From the NCBI GenBank assembly GCA_030447905.1, contig JAUJNZ010000008.1:93333-157332 (forward strand): 64,000 bases of DNA. The letters are read 5' to 3'. Positions 15,093 through 23,554 of the stretch are shown one piece after another. Numbering within the stretch: position 1 is the first letter of the stretch; each line of letters begins with the position of its first letter. The position numbers and the translations under genes were made by a program. Source of the DNA: Thermoleophilaceae bacterium. Its GTDB lineage: Bacteria; Actinomycetota; Thermoleophilia; Solirubrobacterales; Thermoleophilaceae. The notes under the pieces are model-generated. The model did not search any database, was not told the origin of the DNA, and saw only the letters and a list, made by a program, of their open reading frames with translations.

Positions 15093-16643
15093 ATGGCCAA
15101 GCAGATGTCTCCGCTGCCCGACGCCAAGACAGTCCGGGCCAACCCGAGCGCCGCCGAGCTCAAAGACCTTGCCGCGGCCATGCCGAACGCGCGCCGTACG
15201 CGCTACGGGAACCTGAACGTCCATACCCGGGTGCTCGCTCGCTCCAAGGCATCGACGTTCATCCTCGTCGACGACCACGCGGAGAGCTCGCAGCAGGCCA
15301 TCTCACGCGAGGAGGGTCACCGCATCGCCGAGCTCCAGGACGACTACGTCGCCGGCCGCGACATGCTCATCGTCGACGGCTACATCGGCGACGACCCCGA
15401 GTACCGCACCGCTGCCCGGCTCTACGTCGAGGAGTCGAACGCCAACATCGCGGCGATGCAGAAGCAGCTCTACTTCGAGGTCTACCCCGAAGACGGTTTC
15501 GAGCCCGAGCTGACCGTCATCTACACCCCCAACCTCGCCGTCGAGGGCTATCCAAACGACCGGGTGATCACGGTCGACCTCGAGCGCGGCGTCACCCGCG
15601 TCTGCAACTCCGACTACTTCGGCGAGTCGAAGAAGGCGGGCCTGAGGATGTGGAACAAGCTCGTCTTCGACCGTGGCGGATTGCCCTTGCACGCCGGCTG
15701 CAAGGTGATCCCCACCGGCTCGGGCGACAAGGTCGGCCTGATCGTCGGCCTCTCGGGGACGGGGAAGACCACGACCACCTTCACCGACCAGAACGGCTCC
15801 CGGCCCGTTCAGGACGACTTCGTGGCCATGATGCCGGGGGGCAAGGTCTACGCCACCGAGGCCGGCTGCTTCGCGAAGACGTTCGGGCTCAGCCCCGAGC
15901 ACGAGCCGACGATCCACGGCGCGGTCATCAAGCCCGAGGCCTACCTCGAGAACGTCTCCCAGGACGAGTCGGGCGAGCTCGACTTCTTCGACGAGAGCTA
16001 CACGCAGAACGGCCGCGCGACGTTCTCGTTCTCGGCGATCGAGGCCGCCCCCGCGCGCGATCTCGAGGGGGCCGACTTCCTCCTGATCCTCAACCGCAAC
16101 GAGAACGTCATTCCGGCCGTCGCGAAGCTCGACGCGCGCCAGGCCGCGGCCTACTTCATGCTCGGCGAGACCCAGGGGACGAGCGCCGGGGGCGCCGAGG
16201 AGTCCGGCAAGAGCCTGCGGGTGCCCGGCACCAACCCCTTCTGGCCCGACGAGGACGACCTCCAGGGAAACCGCTTCCTCGAGCTCATGGGCGAGCACGA
16301 GCTCGACGTCTACCTGCTGAACACCGGCAGCGTCGGCGGTCCCCCCGGCGACGAGCGCTCCCGCCAGGTCCGCATCCCGCACTCCTCGGCGATCGTCAAG
16401 GGCATCGCCGAAGGGACGATCGGCTGGCAGCGCGACCCCGACTTCGGCTATCAGGTGGCGTCCCACGTGCCGGGCATCGAGGCCGCTGACGAGGCGGTCC
16501 TGCGCCCGCGCGAGCTCTACGAGTCGCAGGGTCGCATCGCCGAGTACGAGCGCAGCGTCGAGCGTCTGAAGCAGGAACGCGAGGAGTACCTGCGCGGCTT
16601 CCCGGCGCTGAGCGAGGAGATCGCGGCCGCGGTCGGGGCGTAG
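15093..16643 (+). CDS. pckA: phosphoenolpyruvate carboxykinase (ATP)
   Basis: This 516-residue enzyme of gluconeogenesis converts oxaloacetate and ATP to PEP, CO2 and ADP in the cytoplasm. The ATP-type signature is clear: P-loop GLSGTGKTTT near residues 220-229, kinase-2 region QDDFVAMMPGGKVYATEAGC, then EHEPTIHGAVIKPEAYLENV and GETQGTSAGG. Length fits the ATP family (about 530) rather than the GTP family (about 600). CAGGAG lies 12 bases before the ATG. Most actinobacteria use the GTP enzyme, so the ATP type is a lineage clue. It would supply PEP for gluconeogenesis and for F420 synthesis. Confidence 0.95.
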   Translation: MAKQMSPLPDAKTVRANPSAAELKDLAAAMPNARRTRYGNLNVHTRVLARSKASTFILVDDHAESSQQAISREEGHRIAELQDDYVAGRDMLIVDGYIGDDPEYRTAARLYVEESNANIAAMQKQLYFEVYPEDGFEPELTVIYTPNLAVEGYPNDRVITVDLERGVTRVCNSDYFGESKKAGLRMWNKLVFDRGGLPLHAGCKVIPTGSGDKVGLIVGLSGTGKTTTTFTDQNGSRPVQDDFVAMMPGGKVYATEAGCFAKTFGLSPEHEPTIHGAVIKPEAYLENVSQDESGELDFFDESYTQNGRATFSFSAIEAAPARDLEGADFLLILNRNENVIPAVAKLDARQAAAYFMLGETQGTSAGGAEESGKSLRVPGTNPFWPDEDDLQGNRFLELMGEHELDVYLLNTGSVGGPPGDERSRQVRIPHSSAIVKGIAEGTIGWQRDPDFGYQVASHVPGIEAADEAVLRPRELYESQGRIAEYERSVERLKQEREEYLRGFPALSEEIAAAVGA

Positions 16644-16658
16644 GGGCGCCGCGGGCTT

Positions 16659-17273
16659 CTAGTGCGGCGGCTCGCCTCCGGTCGACGCCGGCGGCCGTGA
16701 TTCCTCGGCGAGCGACGTGATCGTCAGCTCTCCCCGCGAGACCGACTCGAGCACTTCGGTCGCCTCCTCGGCCGAGCGGGCGTAGAGCTCGACCAGCATG
16801 TGGACGACGATCTGCTCGCCCTCGTGCTTGTGGAACCGCACGTGGGTGAAGAACTCGCGCGTCCCGGCGTCGCCGAAGGCCGCGTGGGTCAGGTGCTCGG
16901 CGGCTTCGGGACCCGAGCAGCTCTCGACCTGATCGGCGTCCACCCCCACCGTGCACGACGCCACCCAGGGCGTGCCGACGACCATCCGCTCCCAGCGGTC
17001 CTCGATCGCCTCGATCCGGCTCACCCGGCGGCCGCCCTCCTCGTAGAGCATGAGGCTCAGGTGGGGCTGGTCGTGGAGGCAGTCGAGGCACTGGACGACC
17101 GCCTCCTGGACCTCCTCGACGGGGTCCACGGCCTCGCCGGTCTGGGGGTCGACCTTCAGAACTCCCTCGTAGTGGACCTGTACCTCGAGGTTCTGCGACC
17201 AGCAGCGATAGCAGCGCAGCCAGCTCGCCGAGCTCGTGAGGGAGTCGCGCGGGGAGCCCTCCATCCCCCTCAT
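16659..17273 (-). CDS. conserved hypothetical protein with zinc-ribbon-like CxxC pairs
   Basis: About 204 residues from the ATG at 17273 (17264 is an alternative). The N-terminal half has two cysteine pairs, LRCYRCWSQ and VQCLDCLHD, spaced as in a zinc ribbon. The C-terminal half is a mixed alpha/beta domain with FTHVRFHKHEGEQIVVHMLV. I do not recognise a named family. The start is two bases from that of the divergent lipoprotein gene, so promoters must lie inside each other's coding sequence, or one start is further in. It converges on pckA, 15 bases apart. Confidence 0.7.
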   Translation of the reverse strand: MRGMEGSPRDSLTSSASWLRCYRCWSQNLEVQVHYEGVLKVDPQTGEAVDPVEEVQEAVVQCLDCLHDQPHLSLMLYEEGGRRVSRIEAIEDRWERMVVGTPWVASCTVGVDADQVESCSGPEAAEHLTHAAFGDAGTREFFTHVRFHKHEGEQIVVHMLVELYARSAEEATEVLESVSRGELTITSLAEESRPPASTGGEPPH

Positions 17274-17274
17274 T

Positions 17275-17694
17275 ATGCTGCCTGCGGTGAAAAGCGTCCC
17301 CGCTGTGGCGATTCTGGTCTCCGTCCTGGCGTTCACGGCCTGCGGCGAGGGAGGATCCGGGGCCCCGGAGGGCGGCTCGGTCGAGCGCATCGAGGAGACG
17401 ATCGACGCCTTCGAGGAGGCGCTAGAGGACCGTGACCTCGAGCGGGTCTGCGATCGGGTCTTCTCGCCGGAGGGGCGCCGGCGCGCCGGCGGTGAGGAGT
17501 GTCCGCGCCGCCTGGGGCGCGCGGTCGCGAGCGTCCGAGACCCCGATCTCGAGCTCCTCGGTGTGACGCTCGGCCGCGACGCCGCGATCGCGCGCGTGCG
17601 CGCCAGCTCGGCTGGGGAGGAGCCGGCGAGCGACACGATCCGGCTAACGGAGGTCGAAGGTCGCTACCGCATCGAGTCGATGTCGGGGCGATAA
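17275..17694 (+). CDS. putative secreted lipoprotein with NTF2-like domain
   Basis: The protein is about 139 residues, with an N-terminal hydrophobic signal (VPAVAILVSVLAFTACGEGG) ending at a lipobox-like FTAC. The mature part, VERIEETIDAFEEALEDRDLERVC... then LGVTLGRDAAIARVR and VEGRYRIESM, resembles the cone-shaped NTF2/SnoaL fold of many actinobacterial lipoproteins. The phenylalanine at the -3 position makes the lipobox imperfect. The function is unknown. Confidence 0.65.
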   Translation: MLPAVKSVPAVAILVSVLAFTACGEGGSGAPEGGSVERIEETIDAFEEALEDRDLERVCDRVFSPEGRRRAGGEECPRRLGRAVASVRDPDLELLGVTLGRDAAIARVRASSAGEEPASDTIRLTEVEGRYRIESMSGR

Positions 17695-17704
17695 GCTTCC
17701 AAGC

Positions 17705-18001
17705 GTGATCGGCTTCATCGTCTTCGGGCTCGTCGTCGGGCTGATCGCCCGGCTGGTGCTCCCGGGCCGCCAGCGGATCGGGCTCGCCCTCACCCTGCTG
17801 CTGGGCGTGCTCGGCTCGGTCGTCGGCGGCACGGTGGCCAGCGCGCTCGGGACCGGGGACATCTGGGAGCTCAATTTCCTCGGCGCCATCGTGGCGGTGC
17901 TCGCCTCGGTCGGGCTACTCGCGGTCGCGGAGGCAGCCGGGATCGGCGCGCGCGATGAGCCCCGCTCGCTGGAGCGCGAGCGCGGCCGGCTCCGGCGCTG
18001 A
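17705..18001 (+). CDS. GlsB/YeaQ/YmgE-family (transglycosylase-associated) membrane protein
   Basis: A 98-residue protein with three membrane helices and a short basic C-terminal tail, started by GTG at 17705. The pattern MIGFIVFGLVVGLIARLVLP, then LGVLGSVVGGTVA and FLGAIVAVLASVGLLAV, is typical of the small stress-associated GlsB/YeaQ family. Its biochemical role is not known. It begins ten bases after the lipoprotein stop and may share its transcript. Confidence 0.8.
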   Translation: MIGFIVFGLVVGLIARLVLPGRQRIGLALTLLLGVLGSVVGGTVASALGTGDIWELNFLGAIVAVLASVGLLAVAEAAGIGARDEPRSLERERGRLRR

Positions 18002-18135
18002 GGGGAGGAAGGGGAGCCGCTCTTCTTCTCTCGTCTGTGCCGCCGACGTGCCCTTCGTCGCGCCGGATGTCCTGCGCCGGCTTCTGGACGCCCCGGCGGA
18101 TCGGCCTGCGGCGCTTGAGCCAGCGCCGGGGGCCC

Positions 18136-18300
18136 CTAGCCCCGGTCGTCGGGTGGCGGCGCGTCGCGGAGCAGCACCGCGAGGGTGGTCGCCGCAAAGG
18201 CGAGCACACCGAAGCTGGCGGCGACGCCCAGGCTGGTCGCCCCGAGGGCCCGGGCCAGCCCGCTGACGACCAGGAAGGCGCCCAGCGGGAGGGCGAGCAT
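18136..18300 (-). CDS. putative small two-helix membrane protein
   Basis: This 54-codon frame on the minus strand starts at ATG (18300) and encodes MLALPLGAFLVVSGLARALG and VAASFGVLAFAATTLAVLL, two clear hydrophobic helices, ending in RDAPPPDDRG. It begins 68 bases after the MeaB-like GTPase stop on the same strand, so it could be the last gene of that operon. The frame stays open upstream without a start better than TTG. The function is unknown and I have no homology beyond hydrophobicity. Confidence 0.4.
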   Translation of the reverse strand: MLALPLGAFLVVSGLARALGATSLGVAASFGVLAFAATTLAVLLRDAPPPDDRG

Positions 18301-18367
18301 GACCCAGAGGCTCAAGTGGGGGAGACCGCCTGAAGAGGACTGGAGCCGCGGGCCACCTGGGCAAACG

Positions 18368-19387
18368 CTACCGGGTGCCGCGGCCCGCGCTCTCGAGCGC
18401 GGCGACTAGAGCTTGTACCTCGAGCCCCGGGTCGAGCTCGGCGACCACCCGCTCTGCGGCCCGTCTGCCGCCGAGCCCGCGCAGCCCCCGCTCGCCGTGC
18501 TCGGCGGCGAACGCCGATACCGCGGCCAGGCGGCGTGCCCGGACGCGGACGGATCGGACGTCGAGCCCGGTACGGTGTGCGTCGATCGCCGCGACGAGCT
18601 CGTCGATGCCCTGTGCGGGCGACAGCGAGGACACCGACAGCACGGGCGTCTGCGCCGCGCCCAGGGAGCGCAGCGCTCCCTCGAGCTCGCGTCGGGCGCG
18701 TCGAGCCACGTCGCCGAGGTCAGCCTTGGTGACGACGAGCAGGTCGGGCACCTCCATGATCCCCGCCTTGAGGAACTGGAGCGTGTCGCCCGATCCCGGC
18801 TGGACCACCACGGCGACCGTGTCACACAGCTCCTCGATCTCGGTCTCCGACTGGCCGACCCCCACGCTCTCGACGACGACGACCTCGAAGGCGGACGCGA
18901 GGGTCAGGGCGGCGGTGCGCGTCGGCGCCGCGAGGCCCCCGAGCCGTCCGGCCGTGGCCGTCGAGCGGATGAGGACGCCGTCGTCGGCGGGATCGTGGTC
19001 GATGCGGGCCCGGTCGCCGAGCAGCGAGCCGCCCGAGCGCTTCGAGGACGGGTCGACGGCGAGCACCGCGACCGTGCGTCCCCGCGCGCGCCAGGCGGAG
19101 ACGAGCTCCGCGAGCAACGAGGACTTGCCGGCGCCCGGAGGCCCCGTCACGCCGACGAGGTGAGCGGGCGCCTCGCCTCCGAGCGCGGTGGGAGACACCT
19201 CGGCGAGGAGCGCTGCCGCGCCCTCGCGGCCTCCCGGGGAGCGGTCCTCGACCAAGTTGAGCGCGGCCGGAGCGGCGCCACGATCGCCCGCCCGCAGCCG
19301 CCGCCCAAGCGCAGCGGCCCAGCCCTCTGCACCTTCCCCGCCGCCGAGGCTCAAGCCGGCGCGTCCGGCCTCACAGACGAGGGGCAA
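18368..19387 (-). CDS. meaB: MeaB/ArgK-family GTPase, chaperone of a B12-dependent mutase
   Basis: A 339-residue G3E-family GTPase with Walker A GPPGAGKSSL at residues 81-90, the AVDPSSKRSGGSLLGDR segment, EVVVVESVGVGQSE, and the guanine motif VVTKADLG. MeaB proteins load and protect adenosylcobalamin on acyl-CoA mutases. The first 17 bases overlap the end of the mutase gene, so the two are co-translated. Because that mutase reads as the ethylmalonyl-CoA type, this GTPase probably serves that enzyme. Confidence 0.9.
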   Translation of the reverse strand: MPLVCEAGRAGLSLGGGEGAEGWAAALGRRLRAGDRGAAPAALNLVEDRSPGGREGAAALLAEVSPTALGGEAPAHLVGVTGPPGAGKSSLLAELVSAWRARGRTVAVLAVDPSSKRSGGSLLGDRARIDHDPADDGVLIRSTATAGRLGGLAAPTRTAALTLASAFEVVVVESVGVGQSETEIEELCDTVAVVVQPGSGDTLQFLKAGIMEVPDLLVVTKADLGDVARRARRELEGALRSLGAAQTPVLSVSSLSPAQGIDELVAAIDAHRTGLDVRSVRVRARRLAAVSAFAAEHGERGLRGLGGRRAAERVVAELDPGLEVQALVAALESAGRGTR

Positions 19388-21440
19388 CCCGAGGGGGCGC
19401 AGCGAGGGTGGCCGCGGCCGTGGGGCCGGGCGCCCCGGCCCGCCAGGCCACGAGCTCCACGATGTCGCTCATGATGCGCGTGATCTCGAAGTCCTTCGGC
19501 GTGTAGACCCGCGCCACGCCGGCCGCGAGCAGCTCGCGCGCGTCGGACTCGGGGATGATCCCGCCGACCACGACCGGCACCGTCGGCGCGTCGCTCCCGT
19601 TCTTGCCTCCGCTCGCCTCGCGCAGGTAGCGCAGGACATCGGGGATCAGCTCGCGGTGCGAGCCCGAGAGGATCGAGAGCCCGACGACGTGTACGCCCTC
19701 CTGGACCGCCGCCTGAGCGATCCTTCGGGGGGTCAGCCGGATGCCCTCGTAGACGACGTCCATGCCGGCGTCGCGGGCCCGCACGGCGATCTGCTCGGCA
19801 CCGTTGGAGTGGCCGTCGAGGCCGGGCTTGCCGACGAGGATCTTGAGCCGGCGCCCGAGCGCCTCGGAGACCTCCTCGACGCGCTCGCGCAAGGCCACCA
19901 GTGACCCGTCCTCGGAGGTGGACGCCGCATCGGAGACCCCGGTCGGTGCCCGGTACTCGCCAAAGGCGTCCCGCAGGGCGCCCGCCCACTCGCCGGTCGT
20001 GACGCCGGCGTGCGCGCAGGCGATCGTCGCCGGCATCAGGTTCGCGCTCTCCTCGCGGGCGGTCAGGCGCAGGTCGTCGAGGGCGGCCGCGACCGCGCCG
20101 GCGTCGCGGTCTGAGGAGCGCCACCGGCGCACGGCCTCGATCTGGCCTCGCTCGACCTCGGGGTCGACGCGCATGATCCCGCCGTCCTCGCCCTCCTGGA
20201 GGGGCGAGGGCCCGGCGTCGGTGAACACGTTCTGTCCGACCACCTTCAGCTCTCCCCGCTCGATCCGTGCGACGCGCTCGCGGTGGGACTCGACCAGCTG
20301 GGTCTTCATGTAGGGAACGGCCTCGACCGCGCCGCCGTGCTCGGCGACGATCGCCATCTCGGCCCTGGTGCCTTCGACGAGCTCTGCGACCAGCCCGTCC
20401 ATGACCTTCGAGCCCTCGAAGACGTCCGGGTACTCGAGCAGGTCGGTCTCGAGGGCGAGGATCTGCTGGATGCGCAGCGACCACTGCTGGTCCCACGGGC
20501 GCGGGAGCCCGAGGGCCTCGTTCCAGGCGGGGAGCTGGATCGCCCGGGCGCGCGCGTCGCGACCGAGCGTCACCGCGAGCGCCTCGAGGACGATGCGGAT
20601 CACGTTGTTCTCGGGCTGGGCCTCGGTGAGCCCGAGCGAGTTCACCTGGACCCCGTAGCGCAGGCGCAGGTACTTCTCGTCGGTGACCCCGTAGCGCTCG
20701 CGGCCGAGCGCCTCCCAGAGCTCTGCGAGGGCGCGGAGCTTGGCGTGCTCCTCGAGGAAGCGGATGCCGGCGTTGACGAAGAAGGAGATGCGGCCGAAGA
20801 CCCGGGGAAAGGTGGCCGGATCGACTCGCTCGCGGACGGCGTCGAGCACGGCGTGGGCCGTGGACATCGCGTAGGCGATCTCCTGCACCGGCGTCGCTCC
20901 GGCCTCCTGGAGGTGATAGGAGCAGATGTTGATCGGGTTCCACCTCGGAACCTCGTCGACCGTGAAGGCGATCGTGTCGGCGATCAGCCGCATCGACGGT
21001 CCGGGCGGGAAGGCATAGGTCCCGCGCGAGAGGAACTCCTTGATGATGTCGTTCTGGGTCGTGCCCTGGAGGGCGCCGCGATCGACGCCGTTCTCCTCCG
21101 CGGTGACGAGGTAGAGGGCGAGCAGCCAGGCCGCGGTGGCGTTGATGGTCATCGAGGTGTTCATCTCGTCCAGCGGGATGCCGTCGAGGAGGCGGTGCAT
21201 GTCGCCCTTGTGGGCGATCGAGACCCCCGTCTTTCCGACCTCGCCCCTCGACAGCTCGTGGTCGGGGTCGTAGCCGGTCTGGGTCGGCAGGTCGAAGGCG
21301 ATCGACAGGCCGGTCTGGCCCTTGGCGAGGTTGCGGCGGTAGAGCGCGTTAGAGTCGCGCGCCGTCGAGTGGCCCGCGTAGGTGCGCATGACCCACGGGC
21401 GGTCGGGCTCGGGCAGGCGGTGTGGAAGCGTCTCGCCCAC
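19371..21440 (-). CDS. ecm: ethylmalonyl-CoA mutase (MeaA/Ecm type, adenosylcobalamin-dependent)
   Basis: This single polypeptide of 689 residues carries both the acyl-CoA mutase barrel (1 to about 520) and the B12-binding domain (about 525-665). The cobalamin ligand motif DGHSNG is near residues 541-546. The start RPWVMRTYAGHSTARDSNAL and blocks such as GVQVNSLGLTEAQPENNV and LPRPWDQQWSLRIQQILA match MeaA/Ecm rather than methylmalonyl-CoA mutase, whose large subunit has IRQYAGF. It rearranges ethylmalonyl-CoA to methylsuccinyl-CoA. The ccr gene nearby (23554-24809) supplies the substrate. The methylmalonyl alternative is less likely. Confidence 0.85.
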   Translation of the reverse strand: MGETLPHRLPEPDRPWVMRTYAGHSTARDSNALYRRNLAKGQTGLSIAFDLPTQTGYDPDHELSRGEVGKTGVSIAHKGDMHRLLDGIPLDEMNTSMTINATAAWLLALYLVTAEENGVDRGALQGTTQNDIIKEFLSRGTYAFPPGPSMRLIADTIAFTVDEVPRWNPINICSYHLQEAGATPVQEIAYAMSTAHAVLDAVRERVDPATFPRVFGRISFFVNAGIRFLEEHAKLRALAELWEALGRERYGVTDEKYLRLRYGVQVNSLGLTEAQPENNVIRIVLEALAVTLGRDARARAIQLPAWNEALGLPRPWDQQWSLRIQQILALETDLLEYPDVFEGSKVMDGLVAELVEGTRAEMAIVAEHGGAVEAVPYMKTQLVESHRERVARIERGELKVVGQNVFTDAGPSPLQEGEDGGIMRVDPEVERGQIEAVRRWRSSDRDAGAVAAALDDLRLTAREESANLMPATIACAHAGVTTGEWAGALRDAFGEYRAPTGVSDAASTSEDGSLVALRERVEEVSEALGRRLKILVGKPGLDGHSNGAEQIAVRARDAGMDVVYEGIRLTPRRIAQAAVQEGVHVVGLSILSGSHRELIPDVLRYLREASGGKNGSDAPTVPVVVGGIIPESDARELLAAGVARVYTPKDFEITRIMSDIVELVAWRAGAPGPTAAATLAAPPRVAPRL

Positions 21441-21543
21441 GCCGGGATTGTAAGGGCGGGTGGGTCTCGTCTCGGCTGCCGCCCCGCTTCGAGGGAGCTC
21501 GAATCGCTACGGGTTCCGAGGGAAAAGCTCTAAGGTCCGAGCG

Positions 21544-22440
21544 GTGAGCCGGGTCATCGACGTCATGCCCATGGGCCGCGACCGGGTGATCGCCGCCCAC
21601 GAGATCGACGGCCTGATCGTCGATCCGGGCCCGACCACGGGACTGGACGCCCTGCTCGAGGGACTCGGCGGCGCCGAGCCCCGGGCGCTACTGCTCACCC
21701 ACGTCCATCTCGACCACGCGGGCGCCTCGGGCAAGCTCGTCGAGCGCTTCCCCGAGCTGACGGTGTACGTGCACGAGGTAGGCGCACCGCACCTCGTCGA
21801 CCCCGAGGTACTCCTGCGTAGCGCCCGCCAGCTCTACGGAGACGACATGGACCGGCTGTGGGGTGAGGTCGTTCCCGTGCCCGAGCGAAACGTCCGTGCC
21901 CTCGCCGGGGGCGAGACCGTCGAGGGCGACTTCCGCGTCGAGTACACGCCGGGGCACGCCTCCCACCACGTCACCTACTTCTCTGAGAGCAGCGGAGAGG
22001 CCTTCGTCGGCGACGTCGCCGGCGTGCGCATCCCGCCAGTCGACCACGTGTTGCCGCCCACGCCGCCGCCCGACATCGACCTCGAGGCCTGGGAGGAGTC
22101 GGTGCGGGTCCTCGAGCGGCTCGGCCCCCGGGCGCTGTGCCTCACCCACTTCGGGCGAGTCGACGACGTGGAGGGCCACCTCGCGCGCCTGCGCGAGGGC
22201 CTCGCGCGCCAGGGCGAGCGCAGCCGCGCGCACGGGGAGGAGGCCTTCGTCGCGGCCGTCGAGGCCGAGCTGCGCGCGGCGGCCGAGGGCGACGAGGATG
22301 TGTCCGAGCGCTTCCTCCAGGCGGCCCCACCGGACCAGCTCTACCTCGGCCTCGAGCGCTACTGGCGCAAGAAGGCCGAGCGGGAGGGAGCCGCCGTCGG
22401 GAAGGGCCAGGGCGAGCGGGCGCCCGCGACCCGCCCGTGA
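21544..22440 (+). CDS. MBL-fold metallohydrolase
   Basis: About 298 residues from the GTG at 21544, with AAGG nine bases upstream. The zinc motif LLTHVHLDHAGAS (HxHxDH) lies near residue 55, with later ligands in TPGHASHH, FVGDVAGV and LCLTHFG. It has the compact N-terminal metallo-beta-lactamase fold with a charged C-terminal extension. Substrates in this family range from glutathione thioesters to nucleotides, so no function is claimed. The last bases overlap the clpS start in a GTGA junction. Confidence 0.85.
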   Translation: MSRVIDVMPMGRDRVIAAHEIDGLIVDPGPTTGLDALLEGLGGAEPRALLLTHVHLDHAGASGKLVERFPELTVYVHEVGAPHLVDPEVLLRSARQLYGDDMDRLWGEVVPVPERNVRALAGGETVEGDFRVEYTPGHASHHVTYFSESSGEAFVGDVAGVRIPPVDHVLPPTPPPDIDLEAWEESVRVLERLGPRALCLTHFGRVDDVEGHLARLREGLARQGERSRAHGEEAFVAAVEAELRAAAEGDEDVSERFLQAAPPDQLYLGLERYWRKKAEREGAAVGKGQGERAPATRP

Positions 22441-22736
22441 CCATCGTCGAAACCGAGACGGGCGAGCGCTCCGAGACCACCGGCCCCGGCGCCGACCTCG
22501 GCGGCAACTGGCGCGTGATCGTCCTCAACGACAACCACAACACCTTCGACGGGGTCGCCGCGGCGCTGGCGCGGACGCTCCCCGGGGTCTCGCTCGAAGA
22601 GGGGCACCGGCTCGCCGAGAGGATCCACAACACCGGCCAGGCGATCGTCTGGACGGGTCCGCGGGAAACCGCCGAGCACTACTGGGCGCAGCTCCACGAA
22701 GCCGGACTCACCATGGCGCCGCTCGAGCGGGAGTAG
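22437..22736 (+). CDS. clpS: ATP-dependent Clp protease adaptor ClpS
   Basis: The GTG at 22437 overlaps the preceding TGA (GTGA), giving 99 residues. The ClpS core is visible: NWRVIVLNDNHNTFDGVAAA at about residues 22-41, GHRLAERIHNTGQAIVW, and a final AEHYWAQLHEAGLTMA. ClpS delivers N-degron substrates to ClpA/ClpC by binding their N-terminal residue. The usual acidic NDD of the binding pocket is NDN here, which could affect substrate choice. Clp subunit genes are not in the window. Confidence 0.9.
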   Translation: MTIVETETGERSETTGPGADLGGNWRVIVLNDNHNTFDGVAAALARTLPGVSLEEGHRLAERIHNTGQAIVWTGPRETAEHYWAQLHEAGLTMAPLERE

Positions 22737-22813
22737 GGCGACCGTCACTGGGACGTGAAGAGGTCGTTGCGCTGAGCGCGTTGGTCGCTGTCGGCGGGTG
22801 GCCCAATGATCCC

Positions 22814-23155
22814 ATGGCCGACGAGCCGGTCCTCAGGCGAATCGACAGAGCACATGGAGCGCGGGAACAAGCACATGGAGCGCGGAAAGAGCTGATGTCC
22901 GAGGTCCGGGAGGAGATGCGTCTGTCCCGAGAGCAGCACTCCGACCTGCGCGAGTCCATCCGCGAGCAGACGGTTCGCGCCGAGCGCGTCCCCGACCGCC
23001 AGGTCACCGCGCTCGACGCGCTCGTGCTCGGCGAGCGCGAGGGGATCGCCGCGCTGCGACAGATGCGGGTGGAGCTTCGCGAGGAGCTCCGCGACCTGCG
23101 TTACAAGTCCAGGGCCCAGACGCAGGCCCTGCTGAAGGTGATCGACCGCCTCTAG
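22814..23155 (+). CDS. small charged coiled-coil protein
   Basis: A 113-residue protein from the ATG at 22814, almost entirely charged helix (KELMSEVREEMRLSREQHS, RQMRVELREELRDLRYKSRA). Coiled-coil behaviour is likely. The N-terminus has a short internal duplication, AHGAREQ and AHGARKE, encoded by a 15-base direct repeat at about 22852-22885. There is no signal peptide or membrane segment and I do not recognise a family. It follows clpS by 77 bases. Confidence 0.55.
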   Translation: MADEPVLRRIDRAHGAREQAHGARKELMSEVREEMRLSREQHSDLRESIREQTVRAERVPDRQVTALDALVLGEREGIAALRQMRVELREELRDLRYKSRAQTQALLKVIDRL

Positions 23156-23188
23156 CTCCCGCTCGTCGGGGCGCGGGGCAGTTCTGAG

Positions 23189-23554
23189 TCAGGATCCCTC
23201 TGTGGGTCCGCTCGCCCATTGGGCGATCGGGACCAGCGCTCGTGAGCCGAAGCCGACCAGCCGCTGCCACTCCGGCACGATCGGTACCTGGAACAGGCCG
23301 CTCGCCCGCTCGCGCGCGGCCACGACCTCGTCGGAGTACCAGTAGCGCTCCCAGTCGAGCTTCGTGTCGAAGCCGAAGGCGAGCTGGGTGAAGCGAGCCC
23401 GCTCCTCCTGACCACGGTAGAAGGCATACGCGGTGGCGCCGTAGTCGAGCACGGCCTCGGCCACGGGCGCCCAGGCCTCCTCGAAGCGTTCGCCCCGCCA
23501 CGGGGTGGCGAGCCAGGTCACCACCACCAGGCTCTCGCCGAGCTCGCCGGGCAC
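23189..23554 (-). CDS. small protein coupled to crotonyl-CoA carboxylase/reductase
   Basis: A 121-residue product from the GTG at 23554, whose G is the last base of the TAG that ends ccr (TAGTG), so translation is probably coupled. The sequence has alternating strand/helix content (ESLVVVTWLATPWRGERFEE, YAFYRGQEERARFTQLAFGF, KLDWERYWYSDEVVAARERA), reminiscent of a ferredoxin-like dimeric barrel. I do not recognise a family. Position suggests a function connected with Ccr. Confidence 0.6.
   Translation of the reverse strand: MPGELGESLVVVTWLATPWRGERFEEAWAPVAEAVLDYGATAYAFYRGQEERARFTQLAFGFDTKLDWERYWYSDEVVAARERASGLFQVPIVPEWQRLVGFGSRALVPIAQWASGPTEGS

Noticed and set aside
19351..20943. A 530-codon open frame antisense-like and out of phase with ecm
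   Set aside because: It is arginine-rich low-complexity translation on the same strand as ecm in another phase, which is expected in high-GC coding DNA; ecm itself has full family motifs.
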